Below, in pieces: positions 35,589 through 43,282 of a stretch of 64,000 nucleotides of DNA. Each line of letters starts with the position of its first letter. Positions within the stretch are counted from its first letter, which is position 1. The DNA comes from an uncultured Mollicutes bacterium (lineage in GTDB: Bacteria; Bacillota_I; Bacilli_A; Acholeplasmatales; Anaeroplasmataceae). Location of the stretch: assembly GCA_947174785.1 (NCBI GenBank), contig CAMWKG010000001.1:1-64000 (forward strand), in the 5' to 3' direction. Position numbers and translations under genes: made by a program. A model generated the notes under the pieces. The model ran no database searches and was not told the DNA's origin. It saw only the letters and a list, made by a program, of their open reading frames with translations.

Positions 35589-36122
35589 TTAATCTTTTGA
35601 TGTTTTTGGTGCTATTACAGCGAATAATGTTCTACCCTCTAGACGAATTGGTGATTCTAAAGTTGAACATTCAGCAAGTCTTTCTACAAAGCGCTCAATC
35701 ATTTCTTTACCTAAATCCTGATGAACAATCATACGACCTTTAAAGCGTAGAGAAATCTTAACCTTATTTCCCTTCTCTAAAATCGTTTGTGCCTTACGAG
35801 CCTTTGTTTCAAAATCATGCTTTTCGATCGTTGGTGATAGTTGAATTTCTTGAACTACAACGACCTTTTGATTCTTTCTCATTTCCTTTAGCTTCTTTTG
35901 TTGTTCAAAACGGAAACGAGAATAATCCATTAATTTTGCTACAGGGGGATTGGAGTCTGGTGAAACTAATACTAGATCTAGACCACTATCCTCAGCCTCT
36001 GCTAGAGCCTTCGCACGTGGCAATACGCCTAGCTTTTCTCCCTTATCCGTAATTACTAACATTTCCTTGCAGCGGATTGCATCATTTACTAAATCCTCTG
36101 TACCTCTTTTTTGCTTATTAAT
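35589..36122 (-). CDS. infC: Translation initiation factor IF-3 with AUU start
   Basis: 177 residues if it starts at the ATT at 36122, seven bases after GGAGG (36130-36134) and just before INKQKRG. The frame is open further upstream, but no ATG with a ribosome site lies in a sensible place. infC in Bacillus and E. coli is known to use AUU, which IF3 itself discriminates against, giving autoregulation. The protein shows the N-terminal LVNDAI block, the GVLPRAKALAEAE linker region and the C-terminal domain with LRFKGR and the VIAPK ending. Confidence 0.93.
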   Translation of the reverse strand: MNKQKRGTEDLVNDAIRCKEMLVITDKGEKLGVLPRAKALAEAEDSGLDLVLVSPDSNPPVAKLMDYSRFRFEQQKKLKEMRKNQKVVVVQEIQLSPTIEKHDFETKARKAQTILEKGNKVKISLRFKGRMIVHQDLGKEMIERFVERLAECSTLESPIRLEGRTLFAVIAPKTSKD

Positions 36123-36141
36123 AATTCCACCTCCGTAAGTG

Positions 36142-36264
36142 TAAAAAACAAAAGGGACGCAAAAACGCCCCTTATTATTCATTCATCATATTGTGACTTT
36201 TTGCCTACCAATTCATCAATCAGGCGAGAAACGGGCGTTTCTTCTTTCCACTTATTTTATTTAC
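36142..36264 (-). promoter_or_regulatory. infC-rpmI-rplT leader with attenuator (L20 leader)
   Basis: The 5' leader of about 140 bases ends in an intrinsic terminator: on the minus strand AAGGGGCG, a 6-base loop, CGTCCCTT and a T run (36142-36173), placed before the infC ribosome site. An AAACGCCC stretch (36229-36236) upstream could compete with its left arm. In B. subtilis, L20 binds such a leader to favour termination, so the same control is likely here. Confidence 0.8.
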
Positions 36265-36271
36265 CTTTTAA

Positions 36272-36300
36272 ATAATATCACTAATAACATATAAAGTCAA
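36272..36300 (-). promoter_or_regulatory. infC-operon promoter
   Basis: On the minus strand TTGACT, 17 bases, TATTAT, placing the start near 36264. Confidence 0.85.
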
Positions 36301-36342
36301 GCATTTTTTTAAGCTTTATTAAAGAAAAATCTTTAAAAAGTG

Positions 36343-37080
36343 CTAAGAATTACTTATATCCTTTCTTTGAAAGAGTAAGGCAGTGCCTATTCCTAATAAT
36401 AGACATAAGCTACAATAGACTATTAGATTTCCATTGAAGACAAATTGACTCCCCATATATTCAAGCTTAGGGAAAAATATGCATAGGGTAGGTTTTATTC
36501 TATCTATTTTAAGCAAAATTACAGATAAAATATGCAGAATAAAAATTAATATCGGAATAAAATACGAATTGATTAAAATAGCCAGAAATTCTCCTAACAA
36601 TAATAGTTCTATCATAGGGAGTGAAATATATAGAATTAAAATCAAATCAGCAAAATCTATAACAAAGCTTGGAAATACGATTACTCCAACAAAATATAAT
36701 AAAATAATCTGGAATATCAAAATGGTGATAAGGATAATAAGATTTGCAAGCAGTTTACATAAAATGATCTTAATTCGGCTGGTATTAGGAACGAACATAG
36801 GATCGAATAAGGCTAAAGTAGAAAGTTCTGCTCCTACTAAAAATGCAACGAATACCCCATCAATGATTTCTAGAAAAAATATGGATTGTTCTAGATAGTT
36901 CATATGATAGTGCCTTGGTGCTCCAACATAGTTTTCCATCTCTAAAGGAAACCCAGTATTTAAAAGGAGGACTATAGTCCAAATGCCAAGTACAATTCCA
37001 AAAACAATGAAGGTAACTTTATTCATATGATAAGAAAGATATAGCTTAATTAATCTAGAAATGTTTCTATTTTTTTGCAT
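36343..37080 (-). CDS. ABC-2-type membrane permease subunit
   Basis: 245 residues from the ATG at 37080, which follows AAGGAGGG. Six membrane helices are visible. The pattern (a long first loop with VGAPRHYH, then helices LVGAELSTLALFDPMFVP and so on) fits ABC-2-type permeases, though sequence motifs are weak. It overlaps the ATPase gene by 14 bases, so the two are the subunits of one transporter. It is the last gene of a four-gene cluster that begins with a secreted protein. Confidence 0.7.
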   Translation of the reverse strand: MQKNRNISRLIKLYLSYHMNKVTFIVFGIVLGIWTIVLLLNTGFPLEMENYVGAPRHYHMNYLEQSIFFLEIIDGVFVAFLVGAELSTLALFDPMFVPNTSRIKIILCKLLANLIILITILIFQIILLYFVGVIVFPSFVIDFADLILILYISLPMIELLLLGEFLAILINSYFIPILIFILHILSVILLKIDRIKPTLCIFFPKLEYMGSQFVFNGNLIVYCSLCLLLGIGTALLFQRKDISNS

Positions 37081-37660
37081 TACAAATGCCCTCCTTAAAA
37101 TGATAAACAACTGGTTTTAAATCCTTGTATAAAAGCCTGTTATGCGTACTGATAATAATGGTTTTACCTTGAATTAAGAGATCTTTGATATCCTCTTTAA
37201 ATAATTGAATGGATTCTGCATCTAACCCATCTGTTGGTTCATCAAACAGGTATAAATCTCCTGTATTTAAAATTGTCTGTAGGATGCCAAGCTTCTGTTG
37301 CATTCCCTTAGATAAGCTTCCTATTTTTTTATTTGGTAAATGATACCTATTCATCCAAAAATCCAGATCCTTATCGTTGGGCTTGTTGGGCAGATAGTAT
37401 TCTAAATAGGTCTTAACCATTAAAAGCTTGGGATAGCTTCTCTTATCTGGTAGATAAATCATTCGCTTAAAATCATTAATAATCCTTCCCTCTTTTACAG
37501 AATTAAAAATGACATGAGATATCAATTTGATTGTAGTTGATTTTCCACTTCCATTTTCACCTACAAATAAATAGAGTGACTCAGGCTCAATAGTTAGATT
37601 CACATTCACAAGTCCTCGATCATGATGATAGCTCTTCTTTACCTCCTCTAGTCTAAGCAT
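37067..37660 (-). CDS. ABC transporter ATP-binding protein
   Basis: 197 residues from the ATG at 37660; a longer reading overlaps the previous gene more. Walker A GENGSGKST near residue 33, signature LSKGMQQK near 117, Walker B LYLFDEPTDGLD near 136 and switch His in ISTHN near 172 are intact. It is short and compact, as in ABC-2 exporters for lipids, peptides or antibiotics. It drives the downstream permease. Confidence 0.9.
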   Translation of the reverse strand: MLRLEEVKKSYHHDRGLVNVNLTIEPESLYLFVGENGSGKSTTIKLISHVIFNSVKEGRIINDFKRMIYLPDKRSYPKLLMVKTYLEYYLPNKPNDKDLDFWMNRYHLPNKKIGSLSKGMQQKLGILQTILNTGDLYLFDEPTDGLDAESIQLFKEDIKDLLIQGKTIIISTHNRLLYKDLKPVVYHFKEGICNAKK

Positions 37661-38528
37661 AAATGACCTTGCCTTCCCTTTTCGAATGATTATAGTTTGA
37701 GATAGAAATATCATTGGCTAAATAGGTGAAATCTTCGATATAGTAGATTTTTCCATCTAGCTCTAAAAGAATACAGCCTTTAGTAAAAAGCGCTAAATTC
37801 GGGTAAGAAATGGGCAAAAAATAGTAATTTTGCTTAGCTTTTAATTTATAGCCATCTTGGGGCTTCTTTTCAGAAATTACCGAATGCTTTAGGCTACCTT
37901 CTAATCGTTCGCTGTCATAGAGCTGATCCTGCTCAATCTGCATTAAATCTACATAGGCAGGGCCGATTGAAACGTTCATAAGCTCTTTATATGCTTGGGC
38001 TAACTGTATAGTTATTCCGACCATATAAAGCTCATTTTGAATATATGCATAATTCCCATAAAGATCTTGAAAGTCCAGTTCTTGATATTCCCCTTTATAG
38101 ATAGCAAGATACCCTATGAAGCATTCTAAAGTAAAACTCTCATTTTTTATCTTTAATGAGCAATCTTCAAAAATTATATTCTCATCAGAGATATTTAAAA
38201 GCCCACAAGAAATTGTGTATTTATAAAAGGTAGCCTCCTTTGAAGAATAGTCCTTTTCCTTAGTTACCTCAACATGATTTAACTGATAGCTACTTTTTTC
38301 ATCTACAAGGTAGTAGCTGTTTTCTTCTACAAATTCAATGAGAGTATTTTCATTATTTCCAAAAATCTCGAAGCACATTTTTTTGTTTTCTTCATAATGA
38401 TAAGTTAAAATTCTGGGAATTGTATAATACAAATCCTCATTTACAGGTACCTTATTTTTACTTAAAATAAAGATTGTTCCTAAAAGGATAAGGGCAGTCA
38501 AGGTTAAGCCGAAAATAATTTTTTTCAT
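37653..38528 (-). CDS. Membrane-anchored exported protein, unknown
   Basis: 291 residues. One N-terminal membrane segment (about 4-22) is followed by an exported domain rich in Tyr, Glu and Leu with five Cys. I do not recognise a family. The start overlaps the end of the upstream secreted-protein gene by 4 bases, and the end overlaps the ATPase gene, so all four proteins are coupled. It may be a substrate-handling or anchoring partner of the transporter. Confidence 0.7.
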   Translation of the reverse strand: MKKIIFGLTLTALILLGTIFILSKNKVPVNEDLYYTIPRILTYHYEENKKMCFEIFGNNENTLIEFVEENSYYLVDEKSSYQLNHVEVTKEKDYSSKEATFYKYTISCGLLNISDENIIFEDCSLKIKNESFTLECFIGYLAIYKGEYQELDFQDLYGNYAYIQNELYMVGITIQLAQAYKELMNVSIGPAYVDLMQIEQDQLYDSERLEGSLKHSVISEKKPQDGYKLKAKQNYYFLPISYPNLALFTKGCILLELDGKIYYIEDFTYLANDISISNYNHSKREGKVIYA

Positions 38529-39154
38529 AGTTTTCTTTTCTCCATTCTAGGATATTGATTTACTAAAGTAAAGTATTCAAAGCCACAGCTTGCAACATTG
38601 ACAAAACAGATGTAGCAAGCACAAACCCCATTTGTTACACGACCACTCCCCATAAGATAGACAATAGCCCTGCTTCCCTTTTCTACAGTTACCTTAAGCT
38701 TCTGTGTTTCCTTTCTAGAGGTCGTAGTTGTACTACTGTAATCTACTCCAACCTTGGCTGCAAGGTCAGTCTTAAAGCTTTTGATACTTCCCTTTGCAGT
38801 ACCACTTAAGCTTCCTGATACACTCCAGGAGGTCTTATTAGAGACATCTACAACAACATCCAGCTCGTAGCTTACATCTGTATCTCCACGATTTTCAACA
38901 TTGTACAGTGTTGAAGAAATGTAGGTGACTTCGACATTCTGATTGACAGTATAAGCATTCACACCCCAAAAGGTAGGCTTTTTGACATACTGCATATACT
39001 CCTTCATTTCTTCTTCGGTAAAATATTTTAGTAGTTTACCATCTACCATCATAATTTCGTTATAGGTTTCATAAGAATCCTCGGCATAACATTCCACCAT
39101 ACCACATAAGATAATACAAATGAAACATAACATAGCAGCAACAATTTTTTTCAT
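38525..39154 (-). CDS. Secreted beta-strand-rich protein, possibly toxin-like
   Basis: 209 residues. A signal peptide (MKKIVAAMLCFICIILCGM, then VECYA) is followed by an exported domain. The region from about residue 85 to 170 alternates Ser/Thr with hydrophobic residues (TSWSVSGSLSGTAKG, then KVGVDYSSTTTTSRKETQ, then LKVTVEKGSRAIVYLMGSG). This pattern resembles the amphipathic strands of aerolysin/ETX-MTX2-type pore-forming proteins, but similarity is by pattern only. Cys pairs near the C-terminus (CACYICF) could form disulfides. It is the first gene of a four-gene ABC cluster. Confidence 0.6.
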   Translation of the reverse strand: MKKIVAAMLCFICIILCGMVECYAEDSYETYNEIMMVDGKLLKYFTEEEMKEYMQYVKKPTFWGVNAYTVNQNVEVTYISSTLYNVENRGDTDVSYELDVVVDVSNKTSWSVSGSLSGTAKGSIKSFKTDLAAKVGVDYSSTTTTSRKETQKLKVTVEKGSRAIVYLMGSGRVTNGVCACYICFVNVASCGFEYFTLVNQYPRMEKRKL

Positions 39155-39253
39155 AACATTCTTCCTTTCTTTTGTGCTTCATAATAAATAATTACCAAAA
39201 ATTGTCACTTTTTATATTTTTATTTTAATTTTTTTTAAAAAAAGAGGTTTTTT

Positions 39254-39553
39254 ATGTCTAGAAACCCAATAACTAGTCTAAGTCAATTACTTTTGTCCTT
39301 AAATCCTTATGAATACGCAACTCTAGCCTACATCATTGGTATTCTTTTAAGTGAAGGCTTAAATTATAATGAGCAAGCCTCTTTAGGAAACTTTTATAAC
39401 CTTTTAGGGGAAGTGATTCAAACGATAGGTGCACAGGCACAAAACCTAGATTCTTCTCCATCACAATCCTCTAATGTAGATGATGCGATTGAAGCTTTAA
39501 AGGGGAAGATTGGAAATATTGAAGAAATTATAAATAAATTTAAGAGCTTATAA
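39254..39553 (+). CDS. Small conserved-looking protein, unknown
   Basis: 99 residues with no signal peptide. The pattern NPYEYATLAYIIGILLSEGL, then NEQASLGNFYNLLGEVIQTIGAQAQ resembles small Firmicutes proteins with a conserved LGNF...AQ core, which I recall only as uncharacterised. The C-terminal part looks helical. It is divergent from the secreted-protein cluster, with AGAGG six bases before the ATG. Confidence 0.7.
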   Translation: MSRNPITSLSQLLLSLNPYEYATLAYIIGILLSEGLNYNEQASLGNFYNLLGEVIQTIGAQAQNLDSSPSQSSNVDDAIEALKGKIGNIEEIINKFKSL

Positions 39554-39577
39554 AAAAGGATACCCTTTTAGGATATC
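39552..39577 (-). terminator. Terminator of the lipid-enzyme pair
   Basis: On the minus strand GGATA and TATCC flank an 11-base loop, with six Ts following, just after the diacylglycerol-kinase-like gene. Confidence 0.7.
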
Positions 39578-40417
39578 CTACTTCCATGCTTCATAGTGTG
39601 TTACATTGCTCACAACTTCCCCATCAATTTGAAGGGCAGTTGGACGATCAAATGTTACCTCAATGTGCTTAGCTTCAATTAAAGTACAATATTTTTTCTT
39701 TTTTAAATGCTCACCCTTAAATATTTTTGAGAAAGTAAGTAAAGCATTTAAACGGCAAGCCTTACGCATAATAACAAAGGATAGCTTATCAGAAAGACGA
39801 TCCTGTTTTGGAGCTACCATCATTCCGCCTCCATAATATTGGCCATTCATTGCTGAGGCAAACCATACTTTCTTAAAATTCAGTTCTTTTCCATCTACTA
39901 AAATTTTAGCATTAGGACATTTGTATTTGGTTAGCAAAAGCTTAATGGCAATACTTGTATAATTGATATTCGTTTCTCCTTTAGCCTTAAGTCCATCTGC
40001 AACCTCACAAACCATTCCATCAATGCCAAATCCAATACCATTGATATAATAGGTTTCTTTTCCATTAATTTTTACCTTAGGCAAATTCTCTAGGTAAGGA
40101 TTTAATAAAACAACATTCCCATTTTCATGGATATCTCTTAAGAAATCATTCCCTGTTCCAGCACGGTATAAATAGAAGGAAGCCTCTAAGCTATGCTCAT
40201 TTAGCATATTGGCTAGATGATTTAATGTGCCATCTCCACCAACTAAAATAATTTTGTCTTCTGGAAGAATACTATTCATAAATTCTTCCTGATTAATTTC
40301 TAAAACATTGAGTACCTTTAAATCAGGATATTTTTCTCCTAAAGCAATTCTTGCTTCCTCTTTCATTTTTTCTCCTTGTCCATTTCTGGCAAGTGGATTA
40401 AATAATAAATAATTCAT
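39578..40417 (-). CDS. Diacylglycerol/lipid kinase family protein
   Basis: 279 residues. The kinase motif VGGDGTLNHLAN near residue 60 and the GTGNDF motif near 90 identify the DagK/YegS/LCB5 superfamily. Members phosphorylate diacylglycerol or other lipids. The specific lipid is not certain. It follows a PlsC-type acyltransferase gene by 2 bases, so both enzymes likely act in phospholipid synthesis or turnover. Confidence 0.9.
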   Translation of the reverse strand: MNYLLFNPLARNGQGEKMKEEARIALGEKYPDLKVLNVLEINQEEFMNSILPEDKIILVGGDGTLNHLANMLNEHSLEASFYLYRAGTGNDFLRDIHENGNVVLLNPYLENLPKVKINGKETYYINGIGFGIDGMVCEVADGLKAKGETNINYTSIAIKLLLTKYKCPNAKILVDGKELNFKKVWFASAMNGQYYGGGMMVAPKQDRLSDKLSFVIMRKACRLNALLTFSKIFKGEHLKKKKYCTLIEAKHIEVTFDRPTALQIDGEVVSNVTHYEAWK

Positions 40418-40419
40418 TT

Positions 40420-41247
40420 CTACTTTTTCTCCTTTTCTTTTTGTATGTATTCTTGAGCTTCTAAGGCTAGCTCCTTAGTATTTTTTTCTAAGACTTCCTC
40501 TTTAGGGATAATCTTTACAATCTTGAGGGTTGTTTTCGTTCCTCTAAAGGGAAAATGCTTCGCGATATAATTTGTATTTTCTATATAACAAACAACAATA
40601 TCAACCTCTGCCTTTGTAGCAATTTTAAAGGAACCTGGATGAAAGGGTAAAAGCTCCCCTGTTTTACTTCTTGTTCCTTCAGGACAAATATATATACTTG
40701 CTAAATCCTTTTCTATATAGCTAGAGGCCTTTCTTACCATTTGAATACCAGAGTGAGCATCATTTCGATCTAACGCAATAAATCCTGCCTTATGAATGAA
40801 GGACCCACAAATAGGAATCTTCAGGTTTTCTACCTTCGTTACACATATTAAAGGGTAAAGACCAAGCTTGATCATCGCTAGCATTGGATCAAAGGTTGAG
40901 ATATGATTTGTTACGACCAAATATCTTTTCTTTGGATCAAGTAACTCCTTTCCAATAACCTTTACCCTAGTCCTAGAAAGGAATAAAAGCTGAAAAACAG
41001 TTTGCTTTACCCAAAAATACCAAAACAGGTTGGGTTTATTTTTTTCCTTCTTTTTATTAATAAAAAGAGATACGATAAATAGTAGAATTACATAGATTCC
41101 AAAAATAGCAATATAGCATAGAGGAATTAAAAGAATGGGAACAAAGAAATAATACCACTGTTCATAAAGATGGGTAAAATAGTAGATTGCTCCTGATACT
41201 CCTATGCTCATGATTAAAAAGATAATGGTAAGAATCATCTTTTTCAC
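40420..41247 (-). CDS. plsC: 1-acyl-glycerol-3-phosphate acyltransferase (PlsC-like)
   Basis: 275 residues. The family motifs are NHISTFD (NHx4D) near residue 117, FIHKAGFIALDR near 149 and PEGTRSKTG near 190. It makes phosphatidic acid by acylating lysophosphatidate at the inner membrane face. Two N-terminal membrane helices (about 5-23 and 33-61) are present. Its end is 2 bases from the lipid kinase gene. Confidence 0.88.
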   Translation of the reverse strand: MKKMILTIIFLIMSIGVSGAIYYFTHLYEQWYYFFVPILLIPLCYIAIFGIYVILLFIVSLFINKKKEKNKPNLFWYFWVKQTVFQLLFLSRTRVKVIGKELLDPKKRYLVVTNHISTFDPMLAMIKLGLYPLICVTKVENLKIPICGSFIHKAGFIALDRNDAHSGIQMVRKASSYIEKDLASIYICPEGTRSKTGELLPFHPGSFKIATKAEVDIVVCYIENTNYIAKHFPFRGTKTTLKIVKIIPKEEVLEKNTKELALEAQEYIQKEKEKK

Positions 41248-41319
41248 ATCCCTTACCTACTCATTATACCATATTTCGACATAAGAATTCGACAGAAATT
41301 GATAAAATTTTAAAAAAAG

Positions 41320-41352
41320 ATAAAAAAAACCTACAGCAAGTTTGCCATAGGA
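41320..41352 (-). terminator. Terminator of the mrp-HIT unit
   Basis: On the minus strand CCTATGGCAA and TTGCTGTAGG form an imperfect stem with a short loop, followed by eight Ts. Confidence 0.75.
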
Positions 41353-41361
41353 AGTTTTTAT

Positions 41362-41766
41362 TTATGAATTCATTTTTAAAATGTCAGCCATTTCCTCTAA
41401 GGAATGCTTAGCACCTTTAAAATCTGGCCAGGCATGGATTCCATCCTCTTCTTTTCTAGGAATGATATGGAAATGAAGATGAAATACAGATTGTTCTGCA
41501 GCCTTACCGCTTGCGTTTAATACATTTACTCCGTCATAGCCTAAATCTTCCACATAGTGCTTAGAAATAAGACGGATTGCCTCTGTCACCTTAGAAAGAG
41601 TAACAGCATCACAATCTATGATATTCGTTACATGCTTTTTAGGAATAACTACAGTATGTCCATCGACATCCTTTGCAATATCTAAAAATGCATAAGTATA
41701 TTCATCCTCATATATCTTATAGCTTGGAAGCTCACCACTTAATATTTTACAAAATACACAATCCAT
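41362..41766 (-). CDS. HIT-family (Hit/HINT-type) hydrolase
   Basis: 134 residues. The opening CVFCKILSGELPSYKIYED and the triad HLHFHIIPRK near residue 99 match the compact HINT-like branch, which typically hydrolyses AMP-lysine or nucleoside phosphoramidates. It differs from the CPYC-bearing HIT protein at 11.1 kb. It lies 11 bases after mrp. Confidence 0.93.
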   Translation of the reverse strand: MDCVFCKILSGELPSYKIYEDEYTYAFLDIAKDVDGHTVVIPKKHVTNIIDCDAVTLSKVTEAIRLISKHYVEDLGYDGVNVLNASGKAAEQSVFHLHFHIIPRKEEDGIHAWPDFKGAKHSLEEMADILKMNS

Positions 41767-41777
41767 TTTTTTACCTC

Positions 41778-42602
41778 TTACTTTAGTAGAGAAATCAGCT
41801 TACTAGCAGCGATATCAACTACACTAGAATCTGCCTCTTCTACTAAGCCTTGATCCACTAAATTTGCTGTATCAGGTTGGATAGGCATTTGGTCTAGTGG
41901 AGTTAAATCATAGGCTGCAGCAACCTCTTCTAGCTTAGAAACTCCAAATGGATGTAATTTTTCTCCACAACAAGGGCATTCCATATAGCTCATATTTTCT
42001 ACCAAGCCAAGCATAGGTATGTTCATCATCTTACACATATTGACTGCTTTACCTACAATCATCGATACTAAATCCTGTGGTGTAGATACAATGACAACAT
42101 CATCTACAGGAATGGACTGGAATACTGTTAAAGCTACATCTCCTGTTCCTGGTGGCATATCGATGAACAAGAAGTCTAAATCCTCCCATAATACATCGGT
42201 ATAAAATTGCTTTACAGCACCACCGATTACAGGTCCACGCCATAAAACAGGCTTTGTAGGCTCATCAATTAATAAATTAACTGAAATAAGCTTAATTCCC
42301 ACATGCTTAGAAACCTGAGGAAACATCAACTCCCCATTTCCCATAATTTGAGCATTTATGCCGAAAGCCTTTGGTATAGATGGTCCAGTAATATCGGCAT
42401 CCATAATACCAACCTTATAGCCCTTCTTAGCTAAATTTAACGCAAGTAAGGAAGTGACAGTAGATTTACCAACGCCTCCTTTACCAGAGACAACACCAAT
42501 AATTTTTTTAATGCTATTTTCTTTTGCAGTTTGTGCAAGAAATGACTCACGGTCATTACAATCCTTTTTAGAACAATTTGAACAATTATGATCACATGCC
42601 AT
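41778..42602 (-). CDS. mrp: Mrp/NBP35-type iron-sulfur carrier ATPase
   Basis: 274 residues. A P-loop ATPase with VVSGKGGVGKST near residue 38, the switch DADITGPSIP, and the pair CPCC near residue 212 that bridges the Fe-S cluster in the dimer. The N-terminal Cys cluster (MACDHNCSNCSKKDC) resembles NBP35-like carriers. It carries Fe-S clusters to target enzymes. The HIT gene follows in the same direction. Confidence 0.92.
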   Translation of the reverse strand: MACDHNCSNCSKKDCNDRESFLAQTAKENSIKKIIGVVSGKGGVGKSTVTSLLALNLAKKGYKVGIMDADITGPSIPKAFGINAQIMGNGELMFPQVSKHVGIKLISVNLLIDEPTKPVLWRGPVIGGAVKQFYTDVLWEDLDFLFIDMPPGTGDVALTVFQSIPVDDVVIVSTPQDLVSMIVGKAVNMCKMMNIPMLGLVENMSYMECPCCGEKLHPFGVSKLEEVAAAYDLTPLDQMPIQPDTANLVDQGLVEEADSSVVDIAASKLISLLK

Positions 42603-42667
42603 AGTTATAAACCTCGATTCACAAAAATATTTTTTTAAGCATATAGTAATACTAAGGAGGTACCTTT

Positions 42668-42910
42668 ATGCAATATTATCCACAAACAACATATTACTAT
42701 CGTGGAGAGGACAATCGTAGTCTTTTACTGCCACTACTTGTAGGAGCCGCTGTTGGTTTTCCCTTTGGATATATAGCTAGTAACACAAATAAGAATAATT
42801 ATAATACCTATAATCCTATGCCTTATCCTGTTCAGCCATACCCAATGTATCCAGTACAGCCTATGCCAATGCCACAGTACTATACACCTTATCCATATAT
42901 GCCTTATTAG
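42668..42910 (+). CDS. Small Pro/Tyr/Met-rich protein with one membrane segment
   Basis: 80 residues. It opens QYYPQTTYYYRG, has one hydrophobic helix (LLPLLVGAAVGFPFGYIAS), and ends in a Pro/Tyr/Met-rich tail with repeated YPVQPYPMYP-type units. Such tails are common in Bacillus and Clostridium coat or surface proteins, so a spore-related role is plausible but not shown. A perfect ribosome site (AAGGAGGT) precedes the ATG. Confidence 0.75.
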   Translation: MQYYPQTTYYYRGEDNRSLLLPLLVGAAVGFPFGYIASNTNKNNYNTYNPMPYPVQPYPMYPVQPMPMPQYYTPYPYMPY

Positions 42911-42931
42911 AATACACACGTATTCTTTTTT
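42911..42931 (+). terminator. Terminator of the Pro/Tyr-rich gene
   Basis: GAATAC, a 4-base loop, GTATTC and a run of Ts. Confidence 0.85.
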
Positions 42932-43282
42932 TTATTCTTCTTCCTCATGAGAAATATCTAATTTTGAGATAATCTCATTAATTCTATTTCCATATTCCAA
43001 TGCTTCATCATGAACAAAAATCAATTCAGGCATTTTACGTGCCTTAATTTTTTTTGCAAGTTCACTTCTTAAATAGCCTTTACAATCCTCTAAGGCTTTC
43101 ATATAGTTTTCTACTTTTCCTTGATAAAAGGTAAAGTAGATTTTCATATAAGATAAATCCCTTGTAATACGAACTTCAGTAATTGTGATGTTAGAAAGAT
43201 AATTATTTTTAGCATCTTTTCTTAAAATTAGAGAAAGCTCGCGTAGAGATAAGGATTCTAAACGTTGTAAGGATATACTCAT
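42932..43282 (-). CDS. rbfA: Ribosome-binding factor A
   Basis: 116 residues. The KH-like fold (ISLQRLESLSLRELSLIL, then ITITEVRITRDLSYMKIYF) fits RbfA, which is needed for late 30S maturation and 16S 5'-end processing. It ends the rimP-nusA-ylxR-ylxQ-infB-rbfA operon; ylxP, truB and ribF, found nearby in B. subtilis, are absent here. The start overlaps the infB stop by one base. Confidence 0.93.
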   Translation of the reverse strand: MSISLQRLESLSLRELSLILRKDAKNNYLSNITITEVRITRDLSYMKIYFTFYQGKVENYMKALEDCKGYLRSELAKKIKARKMPELIFVHDEALEYGNRINEIISKLDISHEEEE

